Source: Rhynchopus euleeides (taxonomy: Eukaryota; Euglenozoa; Diplonemea; Diplonemida; Diplonemidae). Taken from it: a stretch of 64,000 bases of DNA. Of the stretch, positions 57,668 through 64,000 are shown piece by piece (positions within the stretch are counted from its first letter, which is position 1; every line of letters begins with the position of its first letter). The notes under the pieces are model-generated. The model was not told the origin of the DNA. It was given only the letters and a program-made list of their open reading frames with translations, and searched no databases. The stretch is from NCBI GenBank assembly GCA_963210315.1, contig OY723308.1, positions 1,364,001 to 1,428,000 on the forward strand, written 5' to 3'. Made by a program: the position numbers and the translations under genes.

Positions 57668-58194
57668 ATGTCACGCGGAACAGCACAAGATGCGAACATG
57701 AACGCCGACATGAGGAAGGAGCTGATTGAAGACGCAAAGGAGTTCGCACAAGAAGTATGCTGCGCACACTCACACATCCGCGCCGGTGGGTTGGGCGGTT
57801 GTTGTTGTGTTCCTACGACATCCACAACACACCCTCGCAGGCCTTTGAGAACTGCCAGAAGGAGAAGGACATCTCGACACAGATCAAGCACCAGGTATGG
57901 CAACGGTGGAGTGGAATGGTACATGGCAGTCTGCCAGGCCTCACCTCCCCCCCGGGGGGTTGGGGTGCGTCTTAGAAACCAAGCTGCCCCTTCACCCCGC
58001 AACCCCACCCCACCCCACCCCACCCCGCCACCCACGATGCACAGATGGAGCGGAAACACCAGGGCGTGTGGCACTGTGTGGTCGGGAGGAACTTCGGGTC
58101 ATTCGTGACGCATGAGACGAAGGCGTATCTCTACTTCTACCACCACCAGTGGGCGATCCTGCTGTGGAAGAGCATATCGACTTATGCGGAGTGA
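57668..58194 (+). CDS. DYNLL: Dynein light chain, LC8 (DYNLL) type, three exons
   Basis: Exons 57668-57754, 57841-57894 and 58045-58194 join to 96 residues. Introns 57755-57840 (86 bp) and 57895-58044 (150 bp), both phase 0, run GTATGC...CGCAG and GTATGG...CACAG. The product has the LC8 helix pair ([20 protein letters not shown]), [14 protein letters not shown], then the hallmark [20 protein letters not shown] and [15 protein letters not shown]8 is a homodimeric hub that docks short linear motifs and is part of cytoplasmic and axonemal dyneins. Compared with animal LC8 it has a slightly longer N-terminus and seven extra residues (ISTYAE-type) after the usual KS(G) end. Every conserved groove position I can judge is kept. 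A (CAG)9 tract follows the stop codon. Confidence 0.95.
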
Positions 58195-59842
58195 GCCTGC
58201 AGCAGCAGCAGCAGCAGCAGCAGCAGGTTGACGCGCCGACGCCACCCCGAACCCCCACTGTGTGTGGCCTGCCTTTGTCTCCTGGTCTGTCCCGTGGTTT
58301 ACCGGCGCCAAGAAGATTGGCGAACGGCACCACCGGTGATGGGTTGGTGCAGCACGGCCCGTTGTCCTGTGGGGGGTGGTGGTGGTGGCGGTGGCGGTAG
58401 TTTGAGGAATGCCCTGCTTCAGCAAATCGTGCAGTGCAGTGCAAGGGGGAGGGGGGGTAGCCTGTTCGTCCGTTGTCACCTATGCCACCTGTGTCCACAG
58501 CAGTGCCGCCCTCCCCCGTCACCCTGCGCCAACCCTGGGGAATCGGGTGGGGAAAACCCCCCCCCCCGCGCGGTCGTTTCCACGTCAACCGGAAGGAGGG
58601 GAGGGGAGGGTGGGAATGGTGTGAGGGGGCAGTGGGTGGTGGTGGCGGCGGCGATGCCCAGTTTTTTTTGATAACAAAAGTAACCGAGTTATATGCGATG
58701 AAGCGAGGCGTTTCGGCGGACCGCCCTCTCCCCCCTCCCCTCCCCTCTCCCATTCACGGGCTCAACCCTAGCAGCATCAACAGCCTTCTGGGCCTCAGAC
58801 TTCGCCACGTTTCCGTGTTTTGCAGCTTCATCACTTGCTGTGGCTGTCCGAAGATGTTGGGTTGGGTTCCACCATCATGCCCGGCCCCCATCCCCGAACC
58901 CAACCAGGGGACGGGTGGGGCTGGGTTCGGGGAGGGGAGGGGACGCGCAACATACATTTGTTGCCTCACACGTCCCCCTGCAGACCTGCCTTCCAGAAAG
59001 GAACGTTATCCTGCAGTTCCGCCCGAGGCCTTTTCCGACTTCGGTCCAACGTGGCTGTCGTAGTACGGCAGCTGTCCTTCGGTTCCTTTCCCTGACCTCG
59101 TCCACTGGATCCGCCGCTCCTCGCCCGACTGTTTTTACACAAAACAGTTGCACGTACTGCCACAGGTGCGAGCACCACCTCCCCGTCCTTCCGCAGGGAT
59201 TCCGCAGCCATCGGCGGCCGCTTGCTTCTCGCGCTGCACCTTGGCCGCCGCATCCCTTGCCGCACCATCCTGCAGCTGTCTGTTTAACTTCGATAACATC
59301 CTTAACCCCCACACAGTTTTTATTCCGACACCTCTCCGCACACAGAACAGGGCAGTCGCTTACACCCGCCCACCCCACCCCACCCCCCTACACAACAGGC
59401 CGGTGCGCGGCTCAGCTGCCTGTCACTCTCCCCCTCCTCCCTCTCCTCTCGTCCCGCAAATACACACATCTGTCTCCGTTGCTGCCCCCCTCTCCCCATC
59501 TCTCTTTCTGACAGCTTCCTTTCAGCCCAAACGTACAATACACACACGCCCCGTCTCAATCAAAAGACAGTAACCCTTTCTTGAAGCCTGTCCACACTCG
59601 ACCCACCCGATCCATATACACATTTCCCTTGCCCCCCCCCTCACCCTCCCCCCCCTGCCGGCTTTATTTGCACCGCCTTATCTAGCTGTTTTGTTTACTG
59701 CGCTGGGTTTCTTCTTTTGCTCATACTGTACTGCTGCTGCTGCTGCTGTGTGTCCCCACCCCCCGCCCACCCCACCCTTTGGCGTGTCTAAGCCCTGTGG
59801 GGGTGGGGGGGGGCGGGTGCACGTGAGGGGGCTCCTTCCGCA
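58195..59842. other. Intergenic spacer with CAG and GGT tracts
   Basis: No gene. (CAG)9 lies at 58200-58226, right after the LC8 stop; GGT/GGC tracts lie near 58373-58400, a C run near 58557-58567, and a CTG tract near 59730-59747, upstream of the next gene. Confidence 0.55.
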
Positions 59843-62050
59843 ATGCAGCCACGAGGCATTGCGCCGGCCCCACTGGAGGACTACCACTTGGGGCACCACA
59901 GCTGCAGCAGCCAGGCGCTGCTGACGCCTGTGAGGCACCTCACGTCGCCTCACTACAGCGATCATAGGGGTGCCCCGCTGCTGTCCCCAACCAGCCCGCT
60001 GCATGCGATACACGCAGGGAACCCGAATGTGTCGCTGCGCCCGACACCGGGGTGTCCCGATGGTGGGGAGACGTCCCACGTTGTCTGCCCTGGGTGTGGC
60101 CAGGCCTTTGAGCCTATCGTGGCGAAGGTATGGCTTTTATGTCTTTGCTGCAGTTTGAGGGTGTGCCCCCCCCCCACGCACACACACGCGCAATTTGGAA
60201 ATATTGGCTGCCAACCCCACACCCCCATCTGACAGGACCACATTGCGACATGCGCCCAACTGACTGCCGCATCGAGCAGCAGCCTGCCCCCTTCCCTCAG
60301 GCGGGGTTCATCTCTGCTAGCCGAGGCCGCAGCACGCTCCCAGGAACCCCCAAGCGGCACTAGCGGGCCGCAGTGCGACTTCTGCGGGGAACACCTCTCG
60401 CTGGACGGAACCGGCAGCAACAACGTGCACTTCATGCAGGACTGCGACCACGTCTTCTCCCGGGAGTGCCTGGGGCGGTATATCCACGGCTGTGCCAAGC
60501 GGTATAAAGCGACACCCCAGATGGTGACATGCCCTGCAGCGCGGGGATGCGGCAAGCCTCTGTCCTCTGTGGACCTCCTCAGCTTCCTTTCCTCAGAGGA
60601 GCACAACCTGCTGCTGCAGAACGAAATGGCCGCCTTTCTCGACGACAGCGGCACGGAGGGTTACGCGCAGTGCCCATGCTGCGCCATGGCCTTCGAACAC
60701 GTCCCCGCCTCTCCGGCAAACGCGTGGCAGACAGAGGTGAGCGGGCGGCAGCTGTCGGGGGAGCACTACCTCCATTATAAGAGGAACCGGCTCCGCTGCC
60801 TGAGCTGCTCCGCAGATTTCTGCCACGAGTGCCTCGAGACGCCGTACCACACAGGGCACACCTGCGCCGAGTTCAAATCCCTCGCAGTCGCCAGGACATG
60901 CAGGTTCTGCTCAGACCCTGTCCCCTCCCTCGGCTCCCTCTCCTCCACCTCCCAGCAGCAGGCCTCGCTGCCTCCGGGGCTGCGCCCACAGCAGGCCCCG
61001 GTTGGGCTCGACAACAAGCCTGCGGATCCGGCTCTGCCGCAGAAGCCGCCAGCACCCCCTCTGCCACCGCCCTCCTCGTCTGCGCTGCAGGCGCTGGCCA
61101 ACCTGACATCCCCTCGGAAGGGCGTGCTGCTGACGTGCGGATCTGCAGAATGCGAGAAGAACAACGAGCAGGCCTGTGCAAAGGTACTCCCCTGCGGGCA
61201 CGCCTGCCCTGGCATCGCCGGGGAGGCGTCGTGCCCCCCCTGTTTTGTCGACGGGTGCCCCAGCATCGCCACGGAGGGCGCTGCGGTGTCGGGATCCTCT
61301 TGGTGTAGCATATGCTATACTGAAGACCTGCGATCCGCCCCCTGCATCACGCTCTCCTGCGGGCATGCCTACCACTTCAAATGTGTGAAAAATCAGCTCC
61401 TCCAGAAGTGGCCCGGCGCGAGGATCTCCTTCGGGTTTATGAACTGCCCTCAGTGCGCGCAGCCCATCACACACCCCGCCCTGACTTCTATCCTGAAGGA
61501 TCTGGAGGCGTTCCGCGCCGAGGTGAGAAACGGGGCGTTGATCCGGCTGAAGCACGAAGGGCGCGATAAAGATGAGGCAGTTGCCTCTCCGGATGGGGCT
61601 TTTCACGGCAATCCCGAAGGTTATGCGGAGGCGATTCTGTCATATTACCAGTGCTATGTCTGTGAGAAGCCGTACTTCGGCGGGGTTCGGCAATGCGATG
61701 CTCTGAATATGGAGGTCGGGAGATATAACCCATCGGAGCTTGTCTGCGCGGGATGTGTTCCCTTCCGGGATCTCAAGTCGTGCCGCATTCACGGGAATGA
61801 CTTCATCGAGTATAAGTGTAAGTTCTGCTGCTCCGTGGCGCAATGGTTCTGCTGGGGGACGACCCATTTCTGCCTCGCCTGCCACCGCATGCAGGAGCGG
61901 GGCGACTTTGTCACAAAGAAGAAGCCTGCGGACCTGCCGCAGTGCCCTGGGAGGGCGGGCTGCCCTCTGAGGGTCGACCACCCGACTAACGGCACAGAGG
62001 AGTTTGCTCTGGGGTGTGCTGTGTGCCGTGTGGGGCAGCACAGCATCTGA
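59843..62050 (+). CDS. E3 ubiquitin ligase: RBR-like RING1-IBR joined to a MYCBP2-type RING-Cys-relay module
   Basis: Exons 59843-60127 and 60236-62050 (intron 60128-60235, GTATGG...GACAG, phase 0) give 699 residues. The join completes a CCHC finger: C82, C85, H97, C101. RING1-like: C142, C145, C165, H167, C173, C194, C200, with Ser170 where a ligand Cys is expected. IBR: C241, C244, C283, C286, C291, C294, H303, C305. A CRFC pair (317-320) and a Pro-rich linker follow, then an NFX1-like cysteine segment (396-436). A complete RING-H2 (C452, C455, C470, H472, H475, C478, C499, C502) and a tandem-cysteine domain end the protein. Aligned to MYCBP2/PHR1, the relay cysteines map to C582 and C634 (same 52-residue spacing), with E596, F640 and H645 kept and W635 replacing Phe. 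MYCBP2 passes ubiquitin between two cysteines and esterifies Thr/Ser; the same chemistry is inferred here. Confidence 0.92.
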
Positions 62051-62322
62051 CAGTTGTGTGGGCGAGGGGGGGGAGAAGGAGAGGAGGAGAGGAGAGGAGA
62101 GGGGTGGGGTTAGCGTGGTTCGACGGGTGAGGCTTGTTTATTCGTCTGTCTCCCCAGCCCCAGAACCCGAAGCACCGTCGTTTTTAACCCCCGTTGGTTT
62201 TAATCCCGCTGCTGTGTCCATGGGTGTGATGCGGACACCCACATACATGCCACACACACCTATCACGTCCCCTCGATGCAGCACAACTCTCGGGTAACTA
62301 CACAGCGCAGCACAGTTCAAAC

Positions 62323-62774
62323 ATGTCGAAGGCCAACACTCACGAGTCGGTGATGACGCACAAGGAAACCAACAAGCACGTGGAGGGGTACAAGCCCACC
62401 GCGAAGGGGCACGGTGTGGACCGTTCGATGGTGTCTCAGGGGACCCACCAGGGCTCGGGGTATGTCTGCAGCGAACAAGGGGGGGAAGGATGTGTGTGTG
62501 TCAACAGTGGATATGCCACCACACCGAGAGCAGGGTTGCTCGGTGTGCTCGGCACTGATATCAAAAAGGTTCAGAGGATTCTGCTCTCTCTGCATGAGGA
62601 TAAGTCCTTCGTGTTGGCCCGCGTGCGCCAGCCAAGCTGTATTTGAGTCATTGGTGAAGTGGACATCCTCACGACCACCACCACCACAGGGCACCGAAGG
62701 CTGAGGGGCGTGTTTCGAAGAACATGGCCCACGATGAGGAGACGGCGCTGGACGACGAGCGTGGGTCGAACTGA
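62323..62774 (+). CDS. Small charged hypothetical protein, two exons
   Basis: Exons 62323-62459 and 62690-62774 give 73 residues; the intron (62460-62689, 230 bp, phase 2) runs GTATGT...CCACAG. Without splicing the frame enters a GTGTGT-rich stretch and stops, while splicing continues the same hydrophilic composition (GAPKAEGRVSKNMAHDEETALDDERGSN split across exons). I recognise no family. The product is His/Lys/Glu-rich, lacks a hydrophobic core and is probably disordered; it contains no cysteine. It lies 270 bp downstream of the E3 ligase on the same strand. The donor and acceptor match the other introns, which is the best support for the model. Confidence 0.6.
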
Positions 62775-63974
62775 GATTGTTGTCCCAGTTCTGACAGCAG
62801 GGGGCAGTGCGGTAGCGAGCAGAGAGCGAGAGAAAGAGAGAGAGATCCAGCGAGCGTAGCTTACATACTGCTGCCCCTGACAGCCTCCGATCCGTCTCTT
62901 GGGTGATGCCGTTTACTCGTCTGCGCCTCTGGCCACCTCGGGTGGTCAGACGCGTGTGTCAAACGTCTTGTGTGATATCTCCTTGTCACCACACTTTTTT
63001 TCCTTCCAAAAAACCCGTGTACGTCACTCCCGGTCGCTCTCACGCGCCGGGTGTGGTCGTCGATACCAAAAAAAAAACCGACAACGCCTGTTTTTCAATG
63101 CGAACAAATAAACAGAACAGGAATAGCAAAAAACTTAAACCACCACACACACAAAAAGCAGCAATGCCATTTTTTTTTGCGCGCATCTGCTACCTCTAGC
63201 AACAGCAGGTCAGCGCACTGTCACACCATGTGACACATGGCAAGTGCGGAGGGCACCTTCGTCGTAGTAATGGGTTGAGAGATAGGGGCTGTGGATAGGG
63301 GTGGGCAGAGAGCGTCCTCGGGTTGGATATAGGGGGTCACCCCCCCCCCCCTCTCGAGCCCTCCTTTCCTCCCCCCCTTGCCTATTTTCTCCCCCCACCC
63401 ATGAATGTGGAAGCAGGCGACAAAAAAAACCCGTGCCAAACCCCGCCTCCCCCCAGAAGGGGGTGTGCGGGGTTTATTCCCGCCTTTTTTACATATACTC
63501 CCCCCCCAATCCCCCCCTGGCTGAAAACGTTGGAAAGGGAAGCTCCTGCCCTTTATTGCTCTCCACCCACGGCATAAAAAACCCGCCTGTTGCAGAAGAT
63601 TGGGGTGGTCACCCTCTCCGCCGCACCACGTACACCGCCCTCCCTCCCGTTTGCCATACTCTTTTATTTCCCAGGGGTGGGTGGGTGGGGGTGTCGGAAA
63701 GGGGGTGGGTGGTGGCGATCTCCCCGATGCGCTGTTGTGTTTTTTTCCTAGCTTCCGAGCCCCGCTTTTTTCTGGGGGGGCAACCGAAAAAAATGCAAAA
63801 TAACAAGTGGGGAATACAGGGGAAGTTTTTTTTCGCCATCGCGTGCATCGAAAACCGGTGCAGTGTTTGCTTCATTTTTCCTCCGATATTCAGAGGTGAA
63901 AATTGCCAAACTTTGCAGTGAAAATTTTGCACATAACACACCTGTGTGGTACGGGAAATGCTACGAGGAACGCG
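62775..63974. other. Non-coding interval
   Basis: No gene is called. It contains A runs near 63068-63078, C runs near 63340-63350, and T/A-rich and G-rich patches. Confidence 0.5.
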
Positions 63975-64000
63975 ATGGACTCGGGACTGCTGCTGGCCTC
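63975..64000 (+). CDS. Possible start of a gene truncated by the window edge
   Basis: ATG at 63975 opens a frame MDSGLLLA that continues to the edge, preceded by GGAACGCG. The GC-rich, Leu-rich beginning fits a coding start or signal sequence, but eight codons are too few to judge. Confidence 0.2.

Overview
The window is nuclear DNA from a transposon-rich microbial eukaryote that I cannot place further. The support is spliceosomal introns that all open GTATG and close CAG, a cytoplasmic dynein light chain, a secretory cathepsin B, ankyrin and DUF4116-type repeat proteins, and E3 ubiquitin-ligase modules. Coding sequence is GC-rich and mostly intron-poor. Most of the rest is nested DNA transposons, MITE-like elements, homopolymer C/G runs and microsatellites. 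All host genes I can support lie on the + strand; the transposases lie on the - strand.

Layout. (1) 1-5220 is a nest of elements: an AT-rich palindrome, two short inverted-repeat elements and a decayed hAT-like transposon (1526-5214) that itself carries a 1.4 kb non-autonomous element (1616-3028). (2) 6310-7330 is a satellite with a period near 190-207 bp. (3) 7848-13199 is a second nest, with a decayed hAT-like transposon at 8644-12436. (4) 13.2-27.4 kb is low-complexity DNA with one basic-tailed hypothetical gene (16910), a decayed ORF cassette (19.5-20.5 kb) and dispersed repeats. (5) 27.4-33.8 kb is the first real gene cluster: a secreted 22-cysteine protein, a ubiquitin-like/DUF4116 repeat protein, cathepsin B and a ubiquitin-like/ankyrin protein. 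(6) 34-45 kb holds TA-flanked MITE-like elements and a 0.5 kb whole-body palindrome. (7) 45.8-48.2 kb has a large disordered Ser/Pro-rich ORF. (8) 50.9-55.7 kb is a second copy of the 1.4 kb element, interrupted by an intact hAT-like transposon with an 864-residue transposase. (9) 57.7-62.8 kb is the second gene cluster: three-exon LC8 dynein light chain, a two-exon RBR/RCR-type E3 ligase and a small two-exon charged protein. A further ORF may start at the right edge.

What stands out. The gene at 59843-62050 joins an RBR-like RING1-IBR module to a complete MYCBP2/PHR-type RING plus tandem-cysteine (RING-Cys-relay) C-terminus. All relay positions I can align are kept except one Phe changed to Trp. 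The three hAT-like transposons are one transposase family (one intact, two broken). They share termini starting CAYGRAT and 6-bp target duplications, and one of them sits in an element whose uninterrupted sister copy lies in the same window. Two neighbouring genes pair one apparent ubiquitin-like N-terminal module with different repeat arrays (DUF4116 or ankyrin). I found no rRNA, tRNA, CRISPR or prokaryotic regulatory features.
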